64,000 nt of DNA. Source: Diphasiastrum complanatum. Lineage: Eukaryota; Streptophyta; Lycopodiopsida; Lycopodiales; Lycopodiaceae. A program made the translations under genes and the position numbers. The notes below the pieces were generated by a model. The model ran no database searches. It saw only the letters and a list, made by a program, of their open reading frames with translations, and had not been told where the DNA came from. The stretch lies in the NCBI GenBank assembly GCA_029204225.1, contig CM055113.1, forward strand, positions 19,797,798-19,861,797, in the 5' to 3' direction. Positions 22,113-34,909 of the stretch are shown one piece after another; the first letter of the stretch is position 1, and every line of letters begins with the position of its first letter.

Positions 22113-22189
22113 ATTAATACTAGTAACTAAATATTGCCTAAACTTGAGTTTGTTGTGAATCAACATTGCGCCATAGTGCATTTCTCCAT

Positions 22190-22694
<505 letters not shown>

Positions 22695-22715
<21 letters not shown>

Positions 22716-22840
22716 GGAAGGCCATTACCATAAATAATCCGACACCGGCAGCGAGTGGCGGAGTCCACGAGCTGCTCGGAGACCGAACTATTTATGGCAA
22801 TGGCCTGACCAAATGGCCATTATCGTGCATAATTGGTTTT
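22695..22840. repeat. Foldback repeat, possible MITE
   Basis: The left arm holds TAATGGCCATT, AGGCCATT and ACCATAAATA. The right arm holds their reverse complement (TATTTATGGCAATGGCCT, AAATGGCCATTAT). The arms are about 45 bases around a GC-rich centre (22738-22785). Each arm also contains its own AATGGCC/GGCCATT hairpin. GTGC occurs just outside both ends, a possible but unproven target repeat. Confidence 0.6.
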
Positions 22841-23180
22841 CAGCTTATTTTTGTGCCAATTTTTTGTGTTAGGCATAGTCACAAGGATCAGTCATTTTTT
22901 CATAATCTGTTACCACATGGGACAATTGTCTTGAAATGAGCAGAGCCACGTGGAATTTCTAAAATGTTTTACGGGTGATTCTAAAATGTTCCCGCGAGTG
23001 TCTATGTTCCATGGCGATGTGTCTTGGTAGCTCTAATTTTTATGAGGAGCGTCGAAAACTGAATGGTGGAACCATGGTTGATCGTGGTTTTCACGCACCA
23101 TTCATCAATTGAAAACATGTGCTGCATGTACAATCTCAAATCTAAACAGTTGTACAACGTAATTCTGCTACCTGCTCTTG
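22841..23180. other. No recognisable gene
   Basis: Short frames only. A local direct repeat TCTAAAATGTT occurs at about 22960 and 22980. Confidence 0.4.
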
Positions 23181-23185
23181 GATGA

Positions 23186-23281
23186 TACAAAGAAACATGT
23201 GCAGAAGACTACAAGTTTGATGCCATCAGTCTTGCGAATGACGTTTGGATATATGATACCATCACAAATAAGTGGAAGTAA
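23186..23281 (+). pseudogene. Possible kelch-repeat remnant
   Basis: A 31-codon open stretch between two stops encodes DAISLANDVWIYDTITNKWK. The NDVWxYDxxTNxW pattern is the core of a kelch blade. Only this single blade is present and nothing upstream or downstream supports a larger F-box/kelch gene, so it is at most a fragment. Confidence 0.3.
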
Positions 23282-23455
23282 GGAGAAAAAACCCTGGTGC
23301 ATTTATTCATAGGAAAAAGTAGTAGGTACATTGATGAAAAAGATATATACATCCCGAAGAGGAAGTTTAAACAAAAGTAGGCTCAAACAAGAGCGAAGCT
23401 TGTAGTAAAGTTAAGATTAATCCAAATCCTGGCATTAAAAATAAAAGTACATAAA

Positions 23456-24052
23456 CTATGATGATGTCCGTGGGAGTCTGCCAACTGACTGCAGCAGATC
23501 AGAAACGTGAAGAGGTGGTGAGTTATGAAGGGAGATGAGATGTAGCAGACCCAGCCACCGTCGCCCGTTGCAGAATAGATAGGGCCTGAGCACGTTGTAG
23601 GGCAATGGAAACACGTTGTTTGAAAGAAGCCACGAGAATAGAACTAGGGATGCCTTGACGCTCTGCCGCCTGATGAGAACACATGCGAAGAAAATCCTCA
23701 AAGCGTCGATGCAAGGTGCCATAAGTCTCAATAGCCAAGCGAAGGAAAGCATCAGTGGGGTGCCTATTGGAGTAGTTTTTTTTCTTCTCTTGTGCTGCCA
23801 TGTCTGCCGCTTCTCCTGGTGTGAAGGCAGAGCGAGGAAATAGGTCACCACACGTGGGATCAGCAACAACAACATTTGCCAAAGTATGAAGCCCATCCCG
23901 AGAGAGGACAATGTCAATAGGCCTGCGGGAAGAGTGGGACGTGGAAGAAGGAAGTACATGAGACTGCTCTCTGAGGACATAGAATCCTCCATCTTTGGCT
24001 ATAGCGGCCGCTGCATCTCTGGCAACATCATGCATAGCACCTGTGCGCTCAT
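23456..24052 (-). pseudogene. Non-LTR retrotransposon, C-terminal endonuclease half
   Basis: The minus frame from 24052 reads RTGAMHDVARDAAAAIAKDG, RRPIDIVLSRDG, ANVVVADPTCGD, then LAIETYGTLHRRFEDFLRMC and QRVSIALQRAQALS. This is the tail of non-LTR elements with a restriction-like endonuclease: the RPxD and (D)VVVxDP motifs belong to that fold, and the second aspartate is N here. It is the direct continuation of the half at 29513-30308, from which copia C separates it. Downstream (23330-23456) is a 3'-UTR-like stretch. Confidence 0.75.
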
Positions 24053-24914
24053 TGATAAATTTTACAGTTTTTAGGACAATAATGATTGTACTTTACAATC
24101 ATAGAGAGTTATTGGTTGCTTAATCAATGAATCTATCAAGTTCTACACATTAGAGCTTGATCTAGATTCACTACACTTGGATTTAAGCAAGAGCAATGGA
24201 TCTACACATCATTTTTTAGTGAAAGCGGCCTCACACGTGTGGAGTAATATTCACTGTACGGCCTGCACCTGAAACAACAAGTACAATGATACTAGATAGC
24301 AATCATACATAAAAATCACAAGACAAATGAGTAGAAATCTCACAAAAGTGTAGAGTACAAAAGTCTCATCAATCTTCTTAGCAAAATGATGATCCTTTTA
24401 TGGATCAAGTACATCCATGAGTCTGGTACAGTCCAGCAGGCCTTCACACGTGTGAAGAGTGCCACATCACTCAGATCTATCCATTTGATCCATCCTTGAT
24501 CCTTATCCAATAGTTGACCTTCTAGAATATGACTAAAATCCAAAAAGCTAGTCTCCTAAAATATAGGAATATTCCCTACAAAATAGGATCTAAGAAAAAT
24601 GGTCAACTCTTATCTTCTAGTACTCTATACACACGTGTGAACATCCACTTGCCATGTGGGAGTATTTACTCATGCACATGCAAGGAAAAGCTAATTTGTA
24701 GGTGACTAGTCAACTTGACTAAAAACTAGTCATTTCATGTTCACACTAACTAGAATGATACAAAATCAATTTGGATATATACAAACATGAAAAGTACATC
24801 CTTTCACACATAGGAACAAGCTCCACACGTGTGAAATCAGATCATCAACATATTCTAATGTTTGATCAATATTTACATGAACCAATGTCAAGTGAGAAGT
24901 GACAATTTTCAACA
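24053..24914 (-). repeat. Copia C 3' LTR (862 bp)
   Basis: Complete TG...CA copy. It contains CACACGTGTG at several places, including the 16-bp perfect palindrome CTTCACACGTGTGAAG at 24442-24457. Confidence 0.92.
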
Positions 24915-24929
24915 CTCCTCGTCACTTCT
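24915..24929 (-). other. Polypurine tract of copia C
   Basis: The minus strand reads AGAAGTGACGAGGAG directly before the LTR start and right after the stop of RNase H. Confidence 0.7.
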
Positions 24930-25950
24930 AACTTGGCAAATCTAGTGTACATCTATCTACAATTCCAAGAGCATATCTTAACTTAAAAAATGGATCTTTG
25001 GACAATGGTTTGGTTAAGATATCATCTATGCATTCGGATGATGGTACATGATGTAGTTGCACTTCCTTGGATTGTACCTTCTCCCTCACAAAGTGGTGAG
25101 CTATCTCAATATGCTTTGTTCTAGCATGGAAGATAGGATTTGAAGCAATTTGTTGAGAAGCTTGATTGTCACAAAATATGTAAGGGATCTCCTCGGCCTC
25201 TAGCACATGTAGTTCCATCAAGAGTCTTCTTAGCCATAGGAGCTCTTTGGTTGTTGAAGTCAATGCCTTGTACTCGGCTTCACAAGAAGATAGTGAGATT
25301 GTATCTTGCTTTTTGGAAAGCCAAGATATCACTCCTCCACAAAGAAATGTTGCAAATGCACTAATGGACTTCCTATCCATCTTGTCACCTGCAAAATCTA
25401 AATCCGAGTAGGCTCTCAAGTGCAAGTTAGATCCTTCATAAAGTATGCCAAAAAATCTAGTACTAGAAACATATCTAAGTACTCTCTTGGCACTTTTCCA
25501 ATTATGAACTAAAGGAGCTTGCATACTTTGACTCAACTTGCTTACACAAAAACTTAAGTCAGGTCTAGTGATGGTTAAATAGATTAGAGAGCCTATAAGC
25601 TTCCTAAAGAGAGTGATGTCCTCAAAGGATGTTTCATCACCTTCATTAGTTGCTTTCACAACATGCTCCATAGGGGTGTCAATCCCCTTACAATCTCTCA
25701 TACCAAATCTTTCAAGAATGGAAGTAGCATACTTAGATTGACTTATGAAAGTACAATTGCTACTTCTAAACACTTCTATCCCAGGTATAAACTTTAGGAA
25801 GCCTAAATCTACCATCTTGAACTCACTAGATAAGTCAACTTTTTCTTTGCCTATGCCATCATCATCATTTCCTATCATAATGATGTCATCAACATAAAGA
25901 ACCAAAATGATGATCATTACATTTGAAATATAAAGAAGGTTCATAAGCAC
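24928..25950 (-). pseudogene. Copia C RT C-terminal half and RNase H
   Basis: A 340-codon frame opens just before the catalytic YVDD (residues 19-22, LVLYVDDIIM). It continues through DLGFLKFIPGIEV, the IDTPME motif, YLTITRPDLSFCVSKLSQ and a full RNase H (YSDLDFAGDK, SSCEAEYKAL, CDNQAS, HIEIAHHFVREKV), ending at ILTKPLSKDPFF. All metal-binding acids look intact. It overlaps the previous RT frame and would be rejoined by one frame change near 25900-25950. Confidence 0.88.
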
Positions 25951-26211
25951 TTAGTACAAAGCCAAGGGAATAGAGAAAATCATGCAACCTAGAGTACCAA
26001 GCTCTAGGTGCTTGCTTCAAGCCATATAGGCTCTTCCTTAAGTAGCACACCTTTTGCTCCTCACCAACCTTGATGAAGCCCTCGGGTTGCATCATGTAGA
26101 TTTCCTCTTCTAAGAAGCCATTCAAGAAGGCATTTGTCACATCCATTTGGTAGAGATCCCATTTGAACAAAGTAGCAATGCAAATGATCAATCTAATAGT
26201 TACAAGCTTAG
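25889..26211 (-). pseudogene. Copia C RT middle part
   Basis: MDVTNAFLNGFLEEEIYMMQ, then [20 protein letters not shown]: the conserved copia RT palm before the catalytic box. It is separated from the preceding frame by a shift near 26230-26250 (the ETFAPVAKL motif lies at the break), and the following frame takes over at 25950. Confidence 0.85.
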
Positions 26212-27102
26212 CTACAGGTGCAAATGTTTCTTCATAAGGGCCAATTCTTTTATTTGAAGAAATCCCTTAGCAACAAGCCTAGCTTTGTACTTACTAATAG
26301 ATCCATCTTGATTGTACTTAATTCTATAAATCCACTTACATGCAAGTGGTTTCTTTCCTCTTGGAAGATTTACAAGATTCCAAGTATGATTCTCTTCTAA
26401 TGCATCATACTCTACTTGCATTGCATCTCTCCAAACTTTAGATTTACATGCTCCTTCACAAGATGATGGTTCTTCAAGCAATGTAGCTAAAAAAGAGTAA
26501 GAGATAGAAGATGTAGAGCCTTCCTTTTGCTTTCCCTTGTCCACATAGGTAAGCCTTGAGGGCTCGGCCTTGCTCCTTGATGATCTTCTCGGTCTCTTTT
26601 GACTCGGATCCAAATCTCCATCCTCGGGTTTGTCATGATCCTCCTCGGGTTTGTCAAGATCCTCCTCGGATTTGTCAAGATCTTCAATACACAATGGGTT
26701 AGATTCATTTGACAAGCTCTTAGCAAACTGTGACTCATCAAAAAGTACATCCTTGCTTACCTTTACTTTCTTGGATGTAGGATCATATATCCTATATCCC
26801 TTGCTATTTTCTCCATAGCCAACAAAGATACCTTTGAAGGAGGTAGCATCTTGTTTCCTTCTAGTCTCCAAAGGAATGTGTACATAACAAGTACATCCAA
26901 AGATCTTAAAATCTTTTACATTGGGTTTCTTATCAAACAAGGCTTGATAAGGTGAGATCCCATCTATAGCACTACTAGGAAGTCTATTACACAAATAATT
27001 AGCACATGTTATGGCTTCTCCCCAAAATGAGATGGGAAGTGATGCATCAAGCCTCAAGGACTTTGCACACTCACATAGACTCCTATTTTTCCTCTCAGCC
27101 AC
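26212..27102 (-). pseudogene. Copia C integrase C-terminal part and RT start
   Basis: The frame starts at AERKNRSLCECA, which carries the third integrase acid (E3). It runs through FGCTCYVHIP and KGIFVGYGENSKGYRIYDP, an acidic linker with three near-copies of EEDxDKPE, and then enters RT (KVWRDAMQVEYDALEENHTW, PLACKWIYRIKYNQDGS). One nonsense codon (TAA where CAA is expected, 27112-27114) separates it from the upstream frame. Confidence 0.88.
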
Positions 27103-27111
27103 CCCATTTTG

Positions 27112-28696
27112 TTAAGGGGTGTAGGAACAAGTGTATTGTAACTTAATACCATTGATCTCACAAATTTTTTTCATTTTATTGGAGGTGTACTCTCCTCCAT
27201 TATCACATCTTAGTGCTTTGATAGAAGTACTAAGTTGTTTCTCTACTAGAGACTTGAACTTAATGAAAGCTTCATAAACAAGACTTTTCTTTGATAGTAA
27301 CTCAATCCATGTGAATCTAGTACAATCATCTATAGAAGTTACATACATCAAGGCACCTCCATTACTTGCATGTGAAAAACTATGTACATCAGAATGTATG
27401 AGATCCAAGGGAGAGAGAGATCTTGATGAAGATCTCTTGTAAGAAGACTTGTGTGACTTTGCAAGGCCACATGCCTCACACATTTTTCCACACTTCTTGA
27501 AAGCTCTTGGTAGGCCGAGAGCTAGTTCCTTGCTTGCCATTGACTCCATAGATTGAAGATTAGGATGGCCTAATCTCTTATGCCAAAGCTTCACTTGAGT
27601 TAGATCCTCCCTAGCCAAGTTCACACTTTCACTTGCAACATTAGCATCCAACTTGAAAAGTCTACCTTGCTTAATGCCACTAGCTATGCACTTATCATTT
27701 TTCAAGATGGAACAAACTCCATTCTTGAAATGTACATCTAGTCCATTGTCCATTAATTGTCCTACACTAAGAAAGTTTCTTGAAATGGTAGGAACATACA
27801 AAACATTATCTAGATCTATCCTTTTAGATGTGCCTAAGCAAAGAGGTATAGATCCTATGCCATCTATCTTGAATGCTTGATCACTAGCAGTGTATATTGA
27901 CTTCTTAGAGTCATTACAAGATAGAAGAGTAGAAAAATAATGCTTGTTAAAGGACATGTGGGAACTAGCCCCACTATCTATCCACCATGTGTCTTGACTT
28001 GAAGTTGGTGTAGATGCAACCATTAAGGATGTGTTGAATCCATCCTCATCTTTTTCCTCTTGAGCAATGTTCCCTTGATCTCCTTTGGCTTGTTGATTCT
28101 TCTTCAAGTAGCATTTTGAGGCAAAGTGTCCTTTCTTTCCACAAAAGAAACACTTTAGTTTTGCCTTGTTCTTCACTTTGCCTTTGGAGGTAGATCCTCC
28201 ATTCTTCATCTCGGCCTCCTTGCCTTGATTTTTCTTGAATGGATTTTGCTTCTTCTTGCCTTTAGATGTAAAGTAAGCTTTCTCCTCTCCTCCATTAAGT
28301 GACATGCTATCCATTCTTGTCTTGAGGTGTAGAAGCCTACTCTTCTCATCCACAAGAACATTGTGCAACTTTTCAATGGATGGAAGAGAGTCTTGAATGG
28401 CAAATGATTGGACTAAGTTGGTAAACTCATCACCTAGACCATTCAAGATGATTTGTACTAGTTCTTGATCTTGGATCTTCTCTCCTATTGCACTTAACTC
28501 CTTGTTAAGAGATTTGATTCTAAGGACATACTCTTGTCCACTCTCTCCACTTCCTTTCATGCTTTGGAAAATTTGATTTCTTAGCATGAGGATTCTTGAA
28601 GTATTGTTGGATTCATAAATGCTCTTTAATGAATCCCAAGCCTCTTTGGATGAGGTACAAGAAGACCCCTCTTTCAAGAGGTCATTGCATACACAA
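27112..28696 (-). pseudogene. Copia C gag (5'-truncated), protease, integrase N-part
   Basis: Counting from the in-frame ATG at 28737, which lies in LTR sequence, 541 codons are open. CCHC knuckle C196, C199, H204, C209; protease D254 (WWIDSGASSHMS); GAG-pre-integrase H386/H391 (LWHKRLGHPN) with C420 and C423 completing the zinc finger; integrase D450 (LIHSDVH) and D512 (RCDNGGEY). Everything except the N-terminus is well preserved, making this the least decayed coding region in the window. It stops at the nonsense codon at 27112-27114. Confidence 0.9.
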
Positions 28697-29512
28697 TCAT
28701 AGAGAGTTATTGGTTGCTTAATCAATGAATCTATCAAGTTCTACACATTAGATCTTGATCTAGATTCACTACACTTGGATTTAAGCAAGAGCAATGGATC
28801 AACAGATCATTTTTTAGTGAGAGTGGCCTCACACGTGTGGAGTACTGTCCACTGTACGGCCTGCACCTGAAACAACAAGTACAATGATACTAGATAGCAA
28901 TCATACATAAAAATCACAAGACAAATGACTAGAAATCTCACAAAAGTGTAGAGTACAAAAGTCTCATCAATCTTCTTAGCAAAATAATGATCCTTTTATG
29001 GATCAAGTACATCCATGAGTCTGGTACAGTCCAGCAGGCCTTCACACGTGTGAAGAGTGCCACATCACTCAGATCTATCCATTTGATCCATCCTTGATCC
29101 TTATCCAATAGTTGACCTTCTAGAATATGACTAAAATCCAAAAAGCTAGTCTCCTAGAATATAGGAATATTCCCTACAAAATAGGATCTAAGGAAAATGG
29201 CCAACTCTTATCTTCTAGTACTCTATACACACGTGTGAACATCCACTTGCCATGTGGGAGCATTTACTCATGCACATGCAAAGAAAAGCTAATTTGTAGG
29301 TGACTAGTCAATTTGACTAAAAACTAGTCATTTCATGTTCACACTAACTAGAATGATACAAAATCAATTTGGATATACACAAACATGAAAAGTACATCCT
29401 TTCACACGTGGGAACAAGCTCCACACGTGTGAAATCAGATCATCAACATATTCTAATGTTTGATCAATATTTACATGAACCAATGTCAAGTGAGAAGTGA
29501 CAATTTTCAACA
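28697..29512 (-). repeat. Copia C 5' LTR, internal end deleted (816 bp)
   Basis: Nearly identical to the 3' LTR until the minus-strand ATGATTGT, where it is fused to gag. The last 44 bases of the LTR are lost. It carries the same CTTCACACGTGTGAAG palindrome at 29040-29055. Confidence 0.9.
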
Positions 29513-31353
<1,841 letters not shown>

Positions 31354-31572
31354 TTACTTTCCTTCGAACGACGTGGTAATCATAATGTCGCAAGCCCAAA
31401 GAGAACCTGATCAAAATCAGGAATCACCGGAACAAGTCTTTGAAGGACCTGCGCAAACACAACCTATGAATCTAGCTGAGCCAGGTGAAGAATAGAAGAT
31501 CGTACATGTGGGAGAACAACTGACACCCACCCAATTCAAAAGGCTAGGTGCATTATTGGTGGAATACAATGA

Positions 31573-32226
31573 TTGCTTCGCATGCAATTACAAAAATTTG
31601 AAGGGTATAGCACTGCACCAACCGTAGTCCAACATACCATACTTTTGGTGGACGGAGCAGTCCCCAAGGTGAGTGGCTACTATCGTTGCAATCCTAACTA
31701 CACTGAATTGATCAAGCAGGAGTTGCAGAAGTTACTTGATGCTGATTTCATTTATGAAATCGAGCACACAAATAGGGTATCACCGATAGTCATAGTACCC
31801 AAGAAGATTGACAAAATGCGAATCTATGTGGACTTGAAAGCGTTAAATGCAGTTACAAATAAAGATCATTTTCCCTTACCAGTTACAAAAAGTGTTCTGG
31901 ATAGAGTAGCAGAAGCAAAAGTCTACAATTTTTTGGACAGTTTTAGAGTCTACAATCAAGTGAAAATAACGCCGGAAGATCAGCACAAGATAGCATTTGT
32001 CACCGAATGGAGAACCTATGCCTACAAGGTGATGCCGTTTGGACTTTGTAATATGCCAAGTACCTTTCAACGAGTTATGCAAACGACATTCAAAGAATAT
32101 TTACAATTTTTTTTGGAGATCTTCCTAGATGATCTATGCGTGCACGGGCCTAACTCTGAGCACTTATCTAAATTGGAAAAGGTGCTGAAGAAATGCCGTG
32201 AATATCAGATATCCTTGAGCCCTTAA
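31573..32226 (+). pseudogene. Gypsy D1 reverse transcriptase
   Basis: RT motifs in order: ELIKQELQKLLDADFIYEIE, VSPIVIVPKKIDKMRIYVDL (catalytic D region), NFLDSFRVYNQVKITPEDQ, MPFGLCNMPSTFQRVMQ and the intact catalytic box EIFLDDLCVH. The frame is 217 codons and ends in TAA in the thumb. The CDLKALNAVTxKDHFPLP form and missing chromodomain fit the Tat/Athila side of plant gypsy elements; that is inference. Confidence 0.87.
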
Positions 32227-32481
32227 AAGTGTCAGTTTTGGATGACACATGGCCTCATACTAGGGCATATTGTATCAAGACACGGAATCGCCACGGACTT
32301 GTCAAAGATAAGGGTCATTGTTGATCTGCCACCTCCAAGGATGATTCACAGAGTCTACATGTTTATGGGTCACGCTAACTACTACCGGATTTTCATTCTA
32401 GATTTTGCAGAGTTAGCACGACAATCTACAAGCTCACAATGGAACCGCATTGGACATAGGAGGCCCTGCCGGCTTTCTTGA
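32227..32481 (+). pseudogene. Gypsy D1 RT connection segment
   Basis: GLILGHIVSRHGIATDLSKI followed by YMFMGHANYYRIFILDFAEL is the thumb/connection (family: vLGHivS..Gi.vd..Ki, FLGh.gYYRrFI.dFs). It lies one stop and one frame change after the RT frame. Confidence 0.8.
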
Positions 32482-32720
32482 AGCTTAAAGATGCATTGGT
32501 CTCAGTGCTAATACTAAGACCACCCAATTGGTCCATAGAATTTCATGTGCATATAGACGCATCAAAGTATGTAGTGGAAAGCAGTCTTAACTCAGCCAGG
32601 AGAATGCAAAAGGATTTTCCAATCCGATTTGCTAGCCGACAGCTCAGTGATTCAGAGATGAACTATTCGACCACAGAGTGGGAGGCACTAGCTATGATTT
32701 ATGCGGTTAAGAAATTTTGA
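32478..32720 (+). pseudogene. Gypsy D1 RNase H, N-terminal half
   Basis: FHVHIDASKYVVESSLN carries the first acid and TTEWEALAMIYAVKKF the glutamate. A TGA follows; the plus strand continues in another frame with HPFCFLYEPSTLALSC, where the last acid motif has decayed. Confidence 0.8.
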
Positions 32721-32830
32721 CATTATTGATGGCCACCCATTTTGCTTTTTATATGAACCATCAACCCTTGCTTTATCTTGTTAATAAAACTTGCAACACA
32801 GGGAGAATCACTCGCTGATTACTTCTATCG

Positions 32831-33169
32831 TTGGAGTTTGATTTTCGGATCGTCGTGCGCAAGGGAAAGCAACATTATATGGTAGATTGTGTGTCGCAAA
32901 TCAAGAGAAAAGAGACTGCAGCTCTACCTGATGATGAGTTACCATATGCTACCTTGTTTTACATTGACACTGTACCTAAATGGGCTGTGGACATAGTTGA
33001 ATATCTAATGCGGGGGCAACCGGACAAATTCTTACCCAAGGCGGAACAGCGAAAGTTGATTCTAAAAGCTAGACCCTGTCAGCTAATTGCTGACAATTAT
33101 ATCGAAGAGGACCAGATAGCATCCTTCAAAGATGTATTCTTCCACACGATGCCACCCAGGTTATTTTAA
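32831..33169 (+). pseudogene. Gypsy D1 RNase H end to integrase linker
   Basis: MEFDFRIVVRKGKQHYMVDC matches the RNase H end (family: efdf.ivyrkGk.n.vAD.LSR). A linker follows with DDELPYATLFYID. The SR of ADHLSR is degraded. Confidence 0.7.
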
Positions 33170-33499
33170 TTTCGCATCAAGACTTGGGTGGTGGTCATTT
33201 CGCATCTGACATTATAGTTCACAAGGTCTTGCAATCAGGATGCTGGTGGCCATCGATTCATAAGGACACGGATGAGAATGAACCATGTGCTAGAGGGCTA
33301 GAAGATGACAAAATTGAACGATGAACTTCTACATCCAGTCCTAGCTCAAGCACCATTCGAGAAGTGGGGATTGGACTATATTGGTCCTATCCCTCCTACT
33401 GCAAGAAGTTCACAAGCCCGATATATTATCTTGGTTACTAATTACCTCACCAAGTGGGTAGAAGCCAAGGTAGTGCGATTCATTTGGCACTTCACATAG
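33170..33499 (+). pseudogene. Gypsy D1 integrase N-terminal part
   Basis: A zinc-finger-like stretch (GGGHFASDIIVHKVLQSGCWW) is followed by APFEKWGLDYIGPIPPTAR, which holds the first catalytic aspartate, and YIILVTNYLTKWVEAK (usually TDYLTKW). The sequence breaks off before the second catalytic acid. Confidence 0.75.
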
Positions 33500-33632
33500 C
33501 GAAGCTCTACCGAGATTTTTCATAAAAATTCAAAGCTTTCTGATTTCGACCAAACTTTGCGTACACCTCCATCCGCTATCATAACCACCTACCATACTCT
33601 CAACGCACCCGTTTCTAGTTCTGTTCCCAACA

Positions 33633-33851
33633 TTGCCCACTCAACCAGCATGGCGCCAACGACTACTCAAAAGAGACCACACAATCCTCATGGCGTATGC
33701 CACCAGTCCAAGGCAACTACGGGTTGATGCCCACTACCTTCCCTACCCACACAAATCTAAATGGGCAGAGTGCGGCACCCCTCTAGACAAGATAATGATC
33801 GAGACAATGAATTGGTCGAGAATTCACTCAGAGTGTTACATACCTATGTAA
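33633..33851 (+). pseudogene. C-terminal fragment of the coiled-coil/RVD ORF
   Basis: AWRQRLLKRDHTILMAYATS and PRQLRVDAHYLPYPHKSKW match the ends of the ORFs at 13430-16013 and 52623-53540. It lies on the same strand as, and 3' of, gypsy D1 pol, as expected for an extra ORF between integrase and 3' LTR. The preceding tract (33500-33630) is pyrimidine-rich and non-coding. Confidence 0.6.
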
Positions 33852-33879
33852 CTAGCAATACTTCAGATCCCTATTAGTC

Positions 33880-34897
33880 CATTTAGCGTTGGGGGCTAAA
33901 TGGCAAGGTACGCTTAGGATTAAAGGTATTGCCCTTGGATTAGGACAGACAAGTGATTATACCTTAGTCGGAGGTATGGAGTCATGTAACCCTTGGATAA
34001 GGGGTACCCTTAGTATTAAGAGTAGGTGCCTTAGATTAAAATACTAGTGTCCTTGGTTAAGGGTAGGTAGGTGTCTATGGAACCTAGAGAGGTGTTAGAA
34101 AGTCATTGGATGACTATTTTTCTAAACCTTGGGCCTCAATCTTGAACCATATCATTTTATTGGTCTAAGACCAAAGCATACTTGCACAACTTGGGCATTG
34201 GGACCTAGTAGGAGGGCGCCCTCCCAAAGGGTCCATTGAGTTTGCAACTCCCACAAGAAAGGCATTCATAGAGTCATAGGTTATGGAAGGAGTCTCTTGA
34301 CATTCCATAACCTATGGAGGCTCTTGGAGATTCTTAAACTCCCCTAGGCTTCTCTCTCTCTCTCATTGGATGAGCATAGAACTCCATAGTGCATTGGAGG
34401 GGTCCATGGGCCATCTATATGAGGGTAGTAGGCTGCCCATTGGGAAGGGGAGATATCTCTTGTTTGCTTTGCTTACGCTCTAGTGTTGCTACTACTGTGT
34501 AGAGTGCTTTCTTGTGGTAGTATGCTTAGGGTCTGGATCTTGCTTATGGTATGGGACATAAGTAGGGTTTGGATCTTGGGTATGCTATGGAGTGTTGTGG
34601 TATGCTTGTGATTTGTTTATGGTTAGCAAGGGGGTGCTAGATAGGTCTTGCTTGGAGCTTGGATCTAGCTATGGTTGGGTGGTGAATACTTGAGGCCAGC
34701 TTGTTATCTATCTTTGTGTTTAAAGAGTAGGGACAGGGGTGGAGGAGAGATCCTTGGAGGCTTGCAGATCCTTACTTGCAGGTGGAGGCATCCTAGCTTG
34801 GAGTTGGGGAGCATCTTGGAGCTTGCAGGTTGCTTGGAGGACATTTGAAGGCTCTACCTTGGATTTGGAAGACTTCCTCACTTTCTACTTGTAAAAG
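33880..34897 (+). repeat. Probable LTR of gypsy element E
   Basis: Non-coding sequence rich in short direct repeats (GGTACGCTTAGGATTAAAGG / GGGGTACCCTTAGTATTAAG; GGATCTTG), ending at a tRNA-Met-like primer site at 34898. The start is not resolved; a second LTR is not in the window. Confidence 0.45.
34275..34316. repeat. Perfect 14-bp inverted repeat (hairpin)
   Basis: CATAGGTTATGGAA and its exact complement TTCCATAACCTATG separated by 14 bases, inside the putative LTR of element E. Confidence 0.9.
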
Positions 34898-34909
34898 TGG
34901 TATCAAAGC
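34898..34909 (+). other. Primer binding site of gypsy E
   Basis: TGGTATCAAAGC matches the initiator Met tRNA primer site except at one base. About 1.0 kb of leader separates it from gag. Confidence 0.65.

Larger units (their letters stand above)
16930..22117 (+). mobile_element. Copia B: complete but pol-deficient LTR element
   Basis: LTRs 16935-17588 and 21464-22112, a perfect 5-bp target duplication ATTAA (16930-16934 and 22113-22117), a consensus PBS and a PPT mark a full insertion of about 5.2 kb. Gag and protease are present. Integrase is unrecognisable apart from traces, RT is a 78-codon stub and RNase H is absent. It must have moved with enzymes supplied by a relative. LTRs and the 3' internal region are shared with copia A. 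Confidence 0.93.
31354..33499 (+). mobile_element. Gypsy element D1, pol region
   Basis: Plus-strand pre-RT leader, RT, connection, RNase H and integrase N-part of one Ty3/gypsy element in correct order, with many stops and shifts. It is almost identical at its start to D2 (63481 onward). It jumps at about 33490 from integrase to an unrelated leader-like tract. No LTR is seen at either side. Confidence 0.85.

Noticed and set aside
23456-23992. 178-codon minus-strand ORF
   Set aside because: Shadow of the endonuclease frame of the non-LTR element, which has the clear motifs.
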